From Sediminibacterium ginsengisoli (GTDB taxonomy: Bacteria > Bacteroidota > Bacteroidia > Chitinophagales > Chitinophagaceae): a DNA stretch of 64,000 bases. The notes under the pieces are model-generated. The model worked only from the letters and a program-made list of their open reading frames with translations. It searched no databases and had not been told where the DNA came from. This document shows positions 43,204-52,264 of this stretch, in pieces; position 1 is the first letter of the stretch; every line of letters begins with the position of its first letter. The stretch is taken from contig NZ_FUWH01000006.1 in assembly GCF_900167075.1 (NCBI RefSeq), positions 62,001 through 126,000 on the forward strand. The letters are read 5' to 3'. Made by a program: the position numbers and the translations under genes.

Positions 43204-43659
43204 ATGGCAGAAAATGGTGCAACACAGTCGGCCTCTACATGGCCACTTGTTAAATTCCAGTTCTCAGTGAAAATAGGAAGCGACGAACTGTTCTTCCAGG
43301 AAGTAACAGGCCTTTCTTCTGAAACACAGGTAATCGAATACCGCGCAGGTAACAGCCAGGCATACTCTACAGTGAAAATGCCGGGTATCAAGAAATATGG
43401 CAACATCACGCTTAAGAAAGGCATCTTTAAAGATGACAAGAAGATGTGGACCATGTACAATGCGATCAAGATGAATACCATCGAAAGGGTTACCGTGGTG
43501 ATCAGCCTGCTCGACGAAGCAAACGCAGTAGCCATGTCATGGAACCTGACCAATGCTTTCCCATGCAAGATGACAGTAACAGATATGAAATCTGATGCCA
43601 ACGAAGCAGCGGTTGAAACCATGGAACTGGCGCATGAAGGACTTACTATCGTAGCCTGA
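43204..43659 (+). CDS. Inner tube protein 1 (gp19/Pvc1 family)
   Basis: A 151-residue protein of the T4 gp19 / Hcp-like tube family: PLVKFQFSVKIGSDELFFQEVTGLS, VIEYRAGNSQAYSTVKMPGIKKYGNITLKKGIF, WTMYNAIK, and VTDMKSDANEAAVETMELAHEGLTIV. Subunits stack as hexameric rings forming the tube that carries cargo. It lies between sheath and the second tube gene. A short inverted repeat (GCCTG ATAAA CAGGC) overlaps its stop and could mark an mRNA boundary; the sheath and main tube need the highest copy numbers. Confidence 0.94.
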   Translation: MAENGATQSASTWPLVKFQFSVKIGSDELFFQEVTGLSSETQVIEYRAGNSQAYSTVKMPGIKKYGNITLKKGIFKDDKKMWTMYNAIKMNTIERVTVVISLLDEANAVAMSWNLTNAFPCKMTVTDMKSDANEAAVETMELAHEGLTIVA

Positions 43660-43700
43660 TAAACAGGCGGGAATTGATTTAGGGTACCAATAAATTAACC

Positions 43701-44156
43701 ATGGCCACTGTATATCCCTATACCATTCCTGTCGGGTTTAGCTTTAAAGTGATCTTTCCGGCCCTCTTTTTTCTGGATGGTAACGAATGCAGCTTCCAGG
43801 ATGTAAGTGGTATCAATGTCAGCATTACTACTACAGACATACAGGAGGGCGGCGTGAATACACTTTACAAGTTGCCGGAAAAAGTTAAATACGATAATCT
43901 TGTTTTAAAGAGGGGACTCCTCAAGAGTTCCTCTCTTTATTTATGGATGCGTAGCTCGTTCCGCGATTTTAGCTTTACACCGATGGATATTATCGTAAAC
44001 CTGCAGGATGAAAAAGGAACGCCTTCCGTATCATGGGCATTCAGGAAGGCTTACCCCGTAGCATTGAAGATTTCAGATTTAAAAGCAATGGATAATGCCA
44101 TTGTGATAGAAACGCTCGAACTGGCTTACAGTTATTTTGAACGTACGGATATATAG
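43701..44156 (+). CDS. Tube-initiator-like tail protein (gp19/Pvc5 family)
   Basis: A 151-residue paralogue of the preceding tube protein: PYTIPVGFSFKVIF, LDGNECSFQDVSGINVSITTTDIQEGGVNTLYKLPEKVKYDNLVLKRGLLKSSSLYLWMRSSF, VSWAFRKAYPVALKISDLKAMDNAIVIETLELAYSYFERTDI. By position and divergence it matches Pvc5/Afp5, the first tube ring that joins the tube to the spike and baseplate. It is spaced 41 bases after tube 1 and followed by the DUF5908 gene. Confidence 0.88.
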   Translation: MATVYPYTIPVGFSFKVIFPALFFLDGNECSFQDVSGINVSITTTDIQEGGVNTLYKLPEKVKYDNLVLKRGLLKSSSLYLWMRSSFRDFSFTPMDIIVNLQDEKGTPSVSWAFRKAYPVALKISDLKAMDNAIVIETLELAYSYFERTDI

Positions 44157-44197
44157 TTCGGGTATTATGCCAGGTTATTGATTTTAAAAACCATCCG

Positions 44198-44365
44198 ATG
44201 CCTTTAGAGATCAGAGAATTAGTGGTGCGCGTTACTGTTAAGGAAAGCCAGACACAGCAGGCGGAAGCCGAACTCAATAAAAAACTGCAGGAGCTGAAAG
44301 CCAAAGTAGTGAAAGAATGTATGGAAAAGATTCTGGACCGGATGGATAGTTTAAATGCCAGGTAA
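44198..44365 (+). CDS. DUF5908-family small eCIS protein (55 aa)
   Basis: A short ORF of 55 residues: MPLEIRELVVRVTVKES, then a helix of alternating charged and Ala/Leu residues (AELNKKLQELKAKVVKECMEKI). This matches the DUF5908 proteins that occupy the Pvc6/Afp6 position between the second tube protein and the LysM protein. It ends 3 bases before the next ATG and begins 41 bases after tube 2, which fits translation in the operon. Its function is unknown; placement suggests a baseplate-hub accessory. Confidence 0.85.
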   Translation: MPLEIRELVVRVTVKESQTQQAEAELNKKLQELKAKVVKECMEKILDRMDSLNAR

Positions 44366-44368
44366 AAT

Positions 44369-45067
44369 ATGAGTATTGCAGATACCATAATGGGATTGAA
44401 AAAAATCAAGATCGAATCTTTTGAAGATGCAGCCTGTTCTCTCTCCAAGAAAAAGGGTGAAATAGAAGCTTTTATCAATCCTAAATCTTACACTACCAAA
44501 AAAGTTATTGAATACAGTACGCCGGAAGTGATCAGCGACAGCGGTCAGACCTATTTCTTTTCCAAAATGGGTGATGAAACGCTGGTGTTTGATGAGATCA
44601 TTGTAGATGGTACCGGTATTACAGAAAGCAGCACTACCGTTATCCCTCAGGATGTGGAAACCTATATCCAGGACTTCCAGGATATAGTTTGCGATTACAA
44701 CGGCGATACACACGGAACCAATTACCTGAAAATATCCTGGGCAAAATTATCCTTCCAGTGTGTGTGTAAATCCGTAACGGTAAAGTATACACTGTTTAAA
44801 CCGGACGGCACACCTTTACGTGCATCGATCACACTCGATCTGCAGAAGAATGTTGACTGGGAACAGAAAGCAAAGGAAGCGGGGAACAATTCTCCTGATC
44901 TGACGCACGTACGCACAGTTAAAGCCGGCGATACCTTGCCCCTGATGAGTTACCAGATCTATGGCGACAGTTCCTACTACCTTGAAATAGCAAGGGTGAA
45001 CAAGCTTGCAGGTGTTAATGCCATCAAGCCCGGCGACCAGATCTATTTTCCTCCTTTGAAAAAATAA
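44369..45067 (+). CDS. LysM-domain baseplate hub protein (Pvc7/gp53-like)
   Basis: A 232-residue protein. The N-terminal part (KKIKIESFEDAACSLSKKKGEIEAFINPKSYTTK) has the start of the CIS LysM-family protein; the C-terminal 50 residues are a LysM domain (VKAGDTLPLMSYQIYGDSSYYLEIARVNKLA, IKPGDQIYFPP). In PVC, AFP and T4-like systems this subunit joins the tube start to the spike complex. It follows the DUF5908 gene with 3 bases between stop and ATG, and the VgrG-like gene begins 3 bases after it. Confidence 0.9.
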   Translation: MSIADTIMGLKKIKIESFEDAACSLSKKKGEIEAFINPKSYTTKKVIEYSTPEVISDSGQTYFFSKMGDETLVFDEIIVDGTGITESSTTVIPQDVETYIQDFQDIVCDYNGDTHGTNYLKISWAKLSFQCVCKSVTVKYTLFKPDGTPLRASITLDLQKNVDWEQKAKEAGNNSPDLTHVRTVKAGDTLPLMSYQIYGDSSYYLEIARVNKLAGVNAIKPGDQIYFPPLKK

Positions 45068-45070
45068 ACC

Positions 45071-46873
45071 ATGGCTGTAGCTACGCCTTTAACCAATATC
45101 AAAAGCCTCTCTTTACGGGTTACTGTAAAAGTAGATGGCACAGCCATTAAAGACGATTATGGTCTTGTTTCAGTGAATGTGCTGCATGCCATCAATAAAA
45201 TATCCACCGCGGAAGTAGTGCTGGTAGGACCGATGAATACCAAATCCGGAGAGATCCCTATCACAGACGGAGCAGATTTTGATCCAGGCAAAGAGCTTGA
45301 GATCAGCGCCGGTTTCGGCGACAGCGGAGAGCAAACCATATTTAAAGGACTCATCGTTAAGCATGCCGCAGAACTCGACAATAAATCTCCCTTTAAAATA
45401 AAAGTATTCTGCAAGCATAAAGCTGTAACCATGACCTTCAATGAAAAAGAAGGTGTTTTTACAGAAAGCAAGGACAGTGATATCATTACCAAGATCACGG
45501 GCAATTATGGATTGAGTGCCGACGTAACAGCTACAACGGTTACTTACGAAGCCTGTTACCAGCGGAGATCTACCGACTGGGATTTTGTGTTATCTCGTGC
45601 AGATTTCAATGGCTTTATTATTTGCATGGATGGTGATTCTTTTACCGTCGGAAAACCCAAATTGTCTGAAACAGCCGTACAGCGTGTGGCAGTGGGCGAA
45701 TCGATGATCAGTTTCGAAGCCGAACTGAATGCCGAGAACCAGCCAACCGCCATCAATGCATCCGGCTGGGATACCAAAACACAGGCCCTGGTGAAATCTG
45801 CCGCAGCAGAACCTTCAGTTAACAGCCAGGGTAATGTAACTGCAAAAACGCTGTCCGGAAAGCTGAGCCAGGCAGCGCTGAACCTGCTCACCCCAACACC
45901 AATGGCAACAGACGAGTTGAAAGTCTGGGCAGATGCAGCTTTACTGCGCATGCGTCTGAACGCCTGCAGGGGTAAAGTGAAATTTGTAGGCAGCGCAACA
46001 GTGAAAACCGGCAACATCATTGAACTGGCAGGCGTAGGAAAAAAATTCAACGGAAGTGCATTTGTATCTTCCGTTAATCATGTTATAGAAGCCGGTTCCT
46101 GGAATACCATTGTAAAATTCGGACTGGAAAATTCACAGATTCATAAGATGCCTGACTTTTCTTACGCATCTGCATCGGGGCAATTACCAGCTGTTCATGG
46201 CCTGCAGGTAGGAACAGTTAAGAAATTAAGCGAAGATCCGAAATCGCTTGCACGTATACAGGTAACATTGCCATCTTATTCAGAAACATCGCCGGATATT
46301 TGGGCGCGCTATGCAAATTTTTATGCAACAGGTGATGCGGGATCGGGTTTCTGGCCTGAAGTAGGGGATGAAGTGATTGTAGGTTTCCTGGATAATGACC
46401 CGCGTTACCCTGTAGTGCTCGGATCGGTATACAGTGATAAGAACAAATCGCCCAACCCGCCCGCAGATGAGAACAATTATATCAAATCGCTCACCACGAA
46501 AACCAAGATGAAACTTTCTTTCGACGATGAAAAGAAAGTGATCGTGATAGAAACACCAGGTGGGAATAAGATCACGATCAGCGATGAGGACAAATCGATC
46601 GAGATCAAAGACCAGAACAGTAATACGATTAAAATGTCATCATCGGGTATCGATCTCGATAGCGGCAAGGATATCAATATCAAAGCAACCGGCAGCATCA
46701 ACATCAATGCCACGCAGAAACTCACGCTCGATGCCAAGCAGGATGTGGCAGTCAGCGGCCTGAACGTGAACCATACCGCTAAAGTGGGTTTCACCGCCAA
46801 AGGTAATGCTACGGCAGAGATTTCTGCTTCAGGATCTACCACTGTAAAAGGTGGAATGGTCATGATCAATTAA
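45071..46873 (+). CDS. VgrG/gp5-gp27-like central spike protein (Pvc8)
   Basis: A 600-residue spike. Residues 1-370 form the gp27-like hub (VNVLHAINKISTAEVVLVG, DGADFDPGKELEISAGFGDSGEQTIFKGLIVKH). Residues about 375-470 are the OB fold (HGLQVGTVKKLSEDPKSLARIQVTLPSYS, FWPEVGDEVIVGFLDNDPRYPVVLGSVY). The last 120 residues are a repetitive beta-helix needle (VIVIETPGGNKITISDEDKS, IEIKDQNSNTIKMSSSGIDLDSG, INIKATGSININATQKLTLDAKQ). It forms the trimeric puncturing shaft tipped by the PAAR protein encoded next. Confidence 0.95.
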   Translation: MAVATPLTNIKSLSLRVTVKVDGTAIKDDYGLVSVNVLHAINKISTAEVVLVGPMNTKSGEIPITDGADFDPGKELEISAGFGDSGEQTIFKGLIVKHAAELDNKSPFKIKVFCKHKAVTMTFNEKEGVFTESKDSDIITKITGNYGLSADVTATTVTYEACYQRRSTDWDFVLSRADFNGFIICMDGDSFTVGKPKLSETAVQRVAVGESMISFEAELNAENQPTAINASGWDTKTQALVKSAAAEPSVNSQGNVTAKTLSGKLSQAALNLLTPTPMATDELKVWADAALLRMRLNACRGKVKFVGSATVKTGNIIELAGVGKKFNGSAFVSSVNHVIEAGSWNTIVKFGLENSQIHKMPDFSYASASGQLPAVHGLQVGTVKKLSEDPKSLARIQVTLPSYSETSPDIWARYANFYATGDAGSGFWPEVGDEVIVGFLDNDPRYPVVLGSVYSDKNKSPNPPADENNYIKSLTTKTKMKLSFDDEKKVIVIETPGGNKITISDEDKSIEIKDQNSNTIKMSSSGIDLDSGKDINIKATGSININATQKLTLDAKQDVAVSGLNVNHTAKVGFTAKGNATAEISASGSTTVKGGMVMIN

Positions 46874-46890
46874 AAGATAAAAAACAGATT

Positions 46891-47190
46891 ATGCCTCCAG
46901 CAGCAAGACTAACAGATATGCATACCTGCCCGATGGTTACACCGGGATTGCCACCGATACCACATGTGGGCGGACCGGTTATTGGCCCGGGAGCGCCTAC
47001 CGTGCTGATCGGAAAAATGCCTGCTGCAGTGATGGGTGACAATGCTGTATGTGTTGGGCCTCCCGATTCCATCATCAAAGGTTCTGCAACCGTTATGATC
47101 GGCGGGAAGCCTGCTGCGCGCATGGGCGATACCACTGCGCATGGGGGTACAATCGTATTAGGATGTCCAACCGTAATGATAGGAGGCTAA
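46891..47190 (+). CDS. PAAR-repeat spike tip (Pvc10)
   Basis: A 99-residue PAAR protein. MPPAARLTDMHTCPMVTPGLPPIPHVGGPV, VLIGKMPAAVMGDNAVCVGPPDSI and KPAARMGDTTAHGGTIVLGC carry the His and Cys residues (HTC, HVGG, HGG, GC) that bind a metal ion at the tip. It sharpens and caps the VgrG-like trimer. In PVC/AFP it follows the gp25 gene; here it lies directly after the spike and before gp25. Its last codons contain the AGGAGG that serves the next start. Confidence 0.94.
   Translation: MPPAARLTDMHTCPMVTPGLPPIPHVGGPVIGPGAPTVLIGKMPAAVMGDNAVCVGPPDSIIKGSATVMIGGKPAARMGDTTAHGGTIVLGCPTVMIGG
47181..47186 (+). promoter_or_regulatory. Strong Shine-Dalgarno for the gp25-like gene
   Basis: AGGAGG 6 bases before ATG 47193, lying in the last sense codons of the PAAR gene. 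It fixes the start of the gp25-like protein. Confidence 0.7.
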
Positions 47191-47192
47191 CT

Positions 47193-47612
47193 ATGAATAA
47201 CGAGATCAGTTCATTTCTGGGTACCGGCTGGAGTTTTCCGCCTGTATTCGACAAGTTCAGCAATTCGATCCAGATGGTATCTGAAGTGCAGGATATCGAA
47301 GAAAGCATCCGCATTATCCTGGATACATTTCCGGGCGAACGGATTATGCAGCCGGAATTCGGATGTTACCTGAAGCGGCTTGTTTTTGAAAAGATCGATG
47401 CGGCACTGATCCAGCAGATCAACGAAACCATCGGAAAAGCACTGCTTAATTTCGAGCCAAGGATCAAGTTTATCAATTGTGAAGTGCTCAATACCGATGA
47501 TATCAACGGTATTCTCACACTGCGGATCAATTTTTCACTGATCATTACCAATACCAGACACAATATTGTATATCCGTTCTATATTACGGAAGGAACCAAT
47601 GTGCAGCAATAA
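47193..47612 (+). CDS. GPW/gp25-family baseplate wedge protein (Pvc9)
   Basis: A 139-residue wedge protein. GTGWSFPPVFDKFSNSIQMVSEVQDIEESIRIILDTFPGERIMQPEFGCYLKRLVFEK shows the gp25 sheath-initiator fold, including the EPR-like strand (GERIMQPEFG) typical of the family. It seeds sheath assembly on the baseplate. ATG 47193 matches the homolog start and has a strong RBS; the open frame further upstream runs inside the PAAR gene. The J-like protein gene begins 19 bases after the stop. Confidence 0.93.
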   Translation: MNNEISSFLGTGWSFPPVFDKFSNSIQMVSEVQDIEESIRIILDTFPGERIMQPEFGCYLKRLVFEKIDAALIQQINETIGKALLNFEPRIKFINCEVLNTDDINGILTLRINFSLIITNTRHNIVYPFYITEGTNVQQ

Positions 47613-47631
47613 ACTGCAATCAGGATAACAG

Positions 47632-50600
47632 ATGAGTCAGAACGAAAGCTCTCATATCGCAGATGGAATAAGCCAGTCGGAGAGATATCCTCTTTCGCTC
47701 AGGCCAGACTTTTTCCGTATTGAAGAGCGGGAGAAGGAAGATCTGCTGAAATTTATCATCGAACTGTCGAGGCATTTCAACTATTACAATCTCAATAACG
47801 AAATTGATGGTAACTGGCAGGAATTCCTGATCGCGGATGTCAATATCATTTTAAGGGTATTGCCAAAATTCGGCATCAACAGTTATATCCGTCAGTACGA
47901 CAATTTAAAGAACCGTATCATCCATGAAACGGATGAGAATGTGAATATCCGTTCACTGTCTGCATTGCTGCGTTTCATCGATACGTTCATTACTTTCCAG
48001 GTTACACTGCATCAGAAATTCCGCACAACGAGCAAAAGCGATCCTGGTATTTTCGAGTTCCGTAAGCTTGTGAAGGGATATGATGATTTTGATGAAGAAT
48101 CGGAGGCATTAAAACGATACTATTACCTCGCAAGCCGTCATTTCGGTACAGGTATCCGGGTGCCGCTCCTGCGGAGATTTTCAGATGAGCAGGTTGCTGC
48201 TGCTGAAGCTGATACTGAACTGCAGCTGGATGGATCACACACACAGGCTCTGATCAACAATCTTCTTCCGTATATCGATAAGGTCTTTTACAGCCTCCGT
48301 TCCAAATACAACCGTTTGTCGGAAGCCGCTGAACTGTACCTGCACAAACAAAGATCAAAGGGCGACAGCTTCGAGCCGCATATTGCACTGCTGATCACAT
48401 TTCTCGATCTGTATGAATATCTGAAAAAGGATATCAATTCATTCACAAAAAAACACCTCGACTTTTATTACAACAGAATACTGCAGCTGAATTATAAAGC
48501 AGCAATACCGGATAAGGTCAACCTTGTGTTTGATCTGAATCCGGCTGGCAACGCATTCCTGCTTCCGAAAGGTGAACTCCTGCCGGTTAAGAACCCTGCT
48601 TCGGGTACGGAGATCTTTTTCCAGACAGAAAATGATCTTTTTGTAACGAAAGCATCGATCAAAAAACTCAATACTGTTTATGTAAGTGAAAATGTAAAGA
48701 TCCCGGCAAGAGCCGAAGAAGATGAAGATGTAAGGGAAATGCAGGTTTTTGTAGCGGATAATCCTGTTTACCAGCCGGATAATTTTTTGTCGGGCAGGAA
48801 TGACACCCGTTCCTGGCCGCTGATTGGTGAAGACCAGGCGCAATTGTCGGCAGAGGAAAGATCGATGCTGCCGGCGGAGATCGCACTTTACATGGCATCG
48901 CCCTTATTGTACGCACGCGATGGTAAAAGGAATTTCAGGATACGCTTCTATATCAGTAAAAAAAGTTCGCAGCAGTTTATTGCGCATGTAAATAATTATG
49001 CAAATGTGTCGGGCACCAATCAGAAAGTGCTGATCTATGAAATGTTATCCAAAGCTTTCAATATCGATATTACCGGTGATGAGGAATGGATCAGCATTGA
49101 AAAATATACGGCTTCTTTTGACCCGGATATGGAAGGGGATCATTTTATCGAACTCGACTTTGAACTGAAGCATAATGATGCACCCACTGCTGTTTACAGT
49201 AAGGATATACACGGGTTTGAATATGATACGGAATGGCCGATGATCCGTTTTGTGATCAATAATGATTCCTTTCACAACCCGTATACCTTTTTAAAGGATA
49301 TTCATATTGAACGGGTGGCTATACGTCTTTCCGTAACAGAGAGCGAACACCTCACCATGCGTAACAATGTGGGTGCAGTAAGCACAGCGAGCCCTTTCCA
49401 GCTTTTCGGGCCGATCGCTTCTGTAGGGTCTTACCTGGATATCCGGAATGGAAACATATTCAATTGTTATACCCGCAATTTTACGATCCGCATCAACTGG
49501 TTCGATCTGCCGAGGGATAAAGGCGGGTTTGAAGCATATTACAGGTCTTACGAACCAAAAGTGAAAAACGATTCCTTTAAAATTTCGATCAGCGGGTTAA
49601 ATGAAGGTCGTTTTCAGCCTGCATTGAAGGATCAGCAATCTTTTAACCTCTTTGCCATCAATGATGAACCCGGCAGTAAAGGAACCGTCTGCCCGGTGAC
49701 CAATATCAAACACATTGATTTCTCAAAAATACATTTCGATAACACGCCTTCTTTCAATAATGAAGACGAAGCTGCTGACGGCGATTTCAGAGAAGGTGCT
49801 GTGAGACTCGAATTCATTTCACCTGAAGATGGTTTCGGGCAGAAGATCTATCCCACATTGTTCTCCGAGATCATCATGCACAATGCCAAATGGTATAAAC
49901 GTAAAATACCATTACCCAATACTCCTTATGCGGCTGTTGTAAAACGTATCACTGTCGATTACGTACTCGAACATTCGGAAGCGATCAGCGGTATGAACAA
50001 GGATTCGGAGAAAAACCAGAATCTTTGCCTCTGGCATCATGATTCTTTTGGCTACAGGCAGATCTATCCTGCAAAAGATGCTGCCGAAATGAGTTTTGTG
50101 CCTGTTGTGAAAGATCAGAGCAACCTGTTTATCGGTTTGCAGGACGTGCCGGAGAATGAAATACTGACCCTGCTCTTTCAACTGGAAGAGAGTAATTTTT
50201 ATCATTCCAATTATGAAGCCGAACCTTTGCAGTGGAGCATCCTGCTCGACAATAAATGGGTACAGCTGGATAAGGCTGATGTACTCCTGGATGAAACGCT
50301 GAACTTTATCAACAGCGGCATCGTGCGGTTATACATTCCCGATCTTTCTGAAAAGCCCAGCACTATCATGGATCCTGCATATACCTGGATCAGGGCATCC
50401 TGTAACAACAGGGGAGAAGTGAGAACGAAACTGCAGGCACTGCATACACAATGTGTTTCAGCCTCACGCATCCTGAACAGTGAAGATATTACTGCAGAGC
50501 AACTGCATCTTCCGCCGGGATCTATACGCGAGTTTAAACGTAAAATACCGCAGATCCAGCAGGTGTGGCAGCCTTACCCTTCTTTTGGCGGAAGACCGAA

Positions 50601-51459
50601 AGAAACAGAAGATAAATATTATGTAAGGGCAAGTGAAAGATTACGTCATAAACAAAGGCCCGTAACAACAACGGATATTGCACAACTGATCCTTGAAGCT
50701 TTTCCTGACATACTCAAAGTGCATTGTTATGGCGTTGGGGCACATAATAATCTTGTTCTTCCGGGTTATGATATACAGGTAGTGGTCATTCCGCGCCTCA
50801 TGGAAAATGTTTCCCTGGTAATGGAAGAACCCAAAGTTGCATTGGCGGGATTATATAAGATCAAAAAACTGATCAGTGAAAACATATCACCTTTTATCAA
50901 AGTTGATGTGGCAAACCCTGTTTATGAAAGAGTGAAAGTAGTGTGCAGTGTGATCTTCAGCGACAATTCTTCCAAAGCCAGCATCGGAAACAGTCTCAGC
51001 AGGCTGAATGAAGATATCTGCCGTTTCATATCGCCCTGGCTTTTCAGTGCCGATTCCGATGTGAAGATGGAAGGGCGGACTTACCTGTCGGAGATCCTGA
51101 ATTTCATCAAGAACTGTTCTTATGTCAGCCATGTCACTTCTTTTTCCGTATTGCATTTTTACCATCAGTACAACCCGCAGACAGGCAGATACGACGCACG
51201 TGTGATCGATTCGGCTGTTGAAGCAACTGATTACCTGAAGGGATCTATTCCAAGCGCCATCCTGCTATCGGCTCCCGAACATGATATCACTGTATTGCAG
51301 GAAAAAGTCTATAAAAAACCGGAAGGCACCGGTATCGGCGGGCTTGTGATTGCGGAAGAATTACTGGTTGACGAAATCCATCATCAGGAAACAGATCAGG
51401 AAAACAATAACCAGGAACAGGAAGAATTATATAATTTCCATTTTAACCCTAATGCATAA
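47632..51459 (+). CDS. Baseplate J/gp6-like protein (Pvc11)
   Basis: A 1275-residue wedge protein. The N-terminal third is eCIS-specific, with helices LLKFIIELSRHFNYYNLNNEIDGNWQEF and LHQKFRTTSKSDPGIFEFRKL. The central part is beta-rich (DLNPAGNAFLLPKGELLPVKN, FFQTENDLFVTKASIKKLNTVYV). The end carries the J-like core: ASERLRHKQRPVTTTDIAQLILEAFPDILKVHCYG, YDIQVVVIPRL, ISPFIKVDVANPVYERVKVVCSVIF. It joins the hub to the wedge. Large J-like proteins of this size are usual in this eCIS class. The next gene starts 5 bases after its stop. Confidence 0.92.
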   Translation: MSQNESSHIADGISQSERYPLSLRPDFFRIEEREKEDLLKFIIELSRHFNYYNLNNEIDGNWQEFLIADVNIILRVLPKFGINSYIRQYDNLKNRIIHETDENVNIRSLSALLRFIDTFITFQVTLHQKFRTTSKSDPGIFEFRKLVKGYDDFDEESEALKRYYYLASRHFGTGIRVPLLRRFSDEQVAAAEADTELQLDGSHTQALINNLLPYIDKVFYSLRSKYNRLSEAAELYLHKQRSKGDSFEPHIALLITFLDLYEYLKKDINSFTKKHLDFYYNRILQLNYKAAIPDKVNLVFDLNPAGNAFLLPKGELLPVKNPASGTEIFFQTENDLFVTKASIKKLNTVYVSENVKIPARAEEDEDVREMQVFVADNPVYQPDNFLSGRNDTRSWPLIGEDQAQLSAEERSMLPAEIALYMASPLLYARDGKRNFRIRFYISKKSSQQFIAHVNNYANVSGTNQKVLIYEMLSKAFNIDITGDEEWISIEKYTASFDPDMEGDHFIELDFELKHNDAPTAVYSKDIHGFEYDTEWPMIRFVINNDSFHNPYTFLKDIHIERVAIRLSVTESEHLTMRNNVGAVSTASPFQLFGPIASVGSYLDIRNGNIFNCYTRNFTIRINWFDLPRDKGGFEAYYRSYEPKVKNDSFKISISGLNEGRFQPALKDQQSFNLFAINDEPGSKGTVCPVTNIKHIDFSKIHFDNTPSFNNEDEAADGDFREGAVRLEFISPEDGFGQKIYPTLFSEIIMHNAKWYKRKIPLPNTPYAAVVKRITVDYVLEHSEAISGMNKDSEKNQNLCLWHHDSFGYRQIYPAKDAAEMSFVPVVKDQSNLFIGLQDVPENEILTLLFQLEESNFYHSNYEAEPLQWSILLDNKWVQLDKADVLLDETLNFINSGIVRLYIPDLSEKPSTIMDPAYTWIRASCNNRGEVRTKLQALHTQCVSASRILNSEDITAEQLHLPPGSIREFKRKIPQIQQVWQPYPSFGGRPKETEDKYYVRASERLRHKQRPVTTTDIAQLILEAFPDILKVHCYGVGAHNNLVLPGYDIQVVVIPRLMENVSLVMEEPKVALAGLYKIKKLISENISPFIKVDVANPVYERVKVVCSVIFSDNSSKASIGNSLSRLNEDICRFISPWLFSADSDVKMEGRTYLSEILNFIKNCSYVSHVTSFSVLHFYHQYNPQTGRYDARVIDSAVEATDYLKGSIPSAILLSAPEHDITVLQEKVYKKPEGTGIGGLVIAEELLVDEIHHQETDQENNNQEQEELYNFHFNPNA

Positions 51460-51464
51460 CAGGT

Positions 51465-52250
51465 ATGAAAAATAAGGGAAACAACAAGTCTTTCGGTCGC
51501 GAAGATCTGAAGAAATACTTCAGGAACGGACAGATTCCTACCGAGAATCACTTCGGTTACCTGATCGATTCCATGATCAACAAACAGGATGATGCATTCC
51601 TGAAAGACAAAGACAACGGTCTTGTGGTTGCCACCATGGGGCCATCGAAGAAATTCATCTCGCTCTATAAAAATATTAATGACCTCGATACTTTTTTTGC
51701 TTTTGAAAAAGACGAGCAGGGGGTTGAGAGTTTAAAACTGAATCCTGTTAAGGAAGATGAGCAGACGGAAGAGGCGTCCAGCTTTTACTTTAATGTGGAT
51801 GGCGCGTTGGGCATCGGTAAGAGAAGTCAGAAAGAACTGCGGCTGGATGTTGACGGATTCATGGGCTATAAAGGCCGTATGGGAACCTATGGCGCCGGTT
51901 TTGTTCCGGCAGACGGAAAATGGCATACGATCCTGGAGGGGCTCGATAACTGCAATGCATTTGAGGTTGTAGCCAGAACAGGAAAAAAAGGCTCGGGTAA
52001 ATTCGCGATCCTGCATGCATATGCATTGAGTGCTTTTGGCAATTCGAGAAGCAGGATCAGGAAAACATCGGCACATTATGGTTTTTTCTGGAACAGGCTG
52101 AAGCTTCGTTTCAGGGGTACAACACATGATTATTGCCTGCAGATCAAAACGGGTAATAATTATGGGTCGGATGTAGACATTCATTACAACATTTCGAAAT
52201 TATGGGATGATGAAGTTTTCATGCCCAAAGAATATTATAATTCGCTGTGA
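51465..52250 (+). CDS. Tail-fibre-like protein of the eCIS (261 aa)
   Basis: A 261-residue soluble protein. Residues 12-48 (EDLKKYFRNGQIPTENHFGYLIDSMINKQDD) resemble the N-terminal attachment piece of Bacteroidota tail-fibre proteins, with LDVDGFMGYKGRMGTYG in the middle. The C-terminal half is beta-rich (VARTGKKGSGKFAILHAYALSAFG, SAHYGFFWNRLKLRFRGTTHDYCLQIKTG). It lies between the J-like and Pvc12-like genes, near the fibre position of AFP. A role in target binding or particle display is inference. Its stop overlaps the GTG that could begin the next gene. Confidence 0.65.
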   Translation: MKNKGNNKSFGREDLKKYFRNGQIPTENHFGYLIDSMINKQDDAFLKDKDNGLVVATMGPSKKFISLYKNINDLDTFFAFEKDEQGVESLKLNPVKEDEQTEEASSFYFNVDGALGIGKRSQKELRLDVDGFMGYKGRMGTYGAGFVPADGKWHTILEGLDNCNAFEVVARTGKKGSGKFAILHAYALSAFGNSRSRIRKTSAHYGFFWNRLKLRFRGTTHDYCLQIKTGNNYGSDVDIHYNISKLWDDEVFMPKEYYNSL

Positions 52251-52264
52251 TCAGGCCGGGTATT

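Noticed and set aside
43654-43668. Attenuator between tube 1 and tube 2
   Set aside because: The 5-bp stem GCCTG / CAGGC without a T tail is too weak to call; only mentioned in the gene entry.
43204-47612. Type VI secretion system
   Set aside because: VgrG-, PAAR- and gp25-like genes are present, but TssJ/L/M membrane genes, ClpV and TssB/C pair are absent; a one-gene sheath of phage type and the tape measure exclude it.
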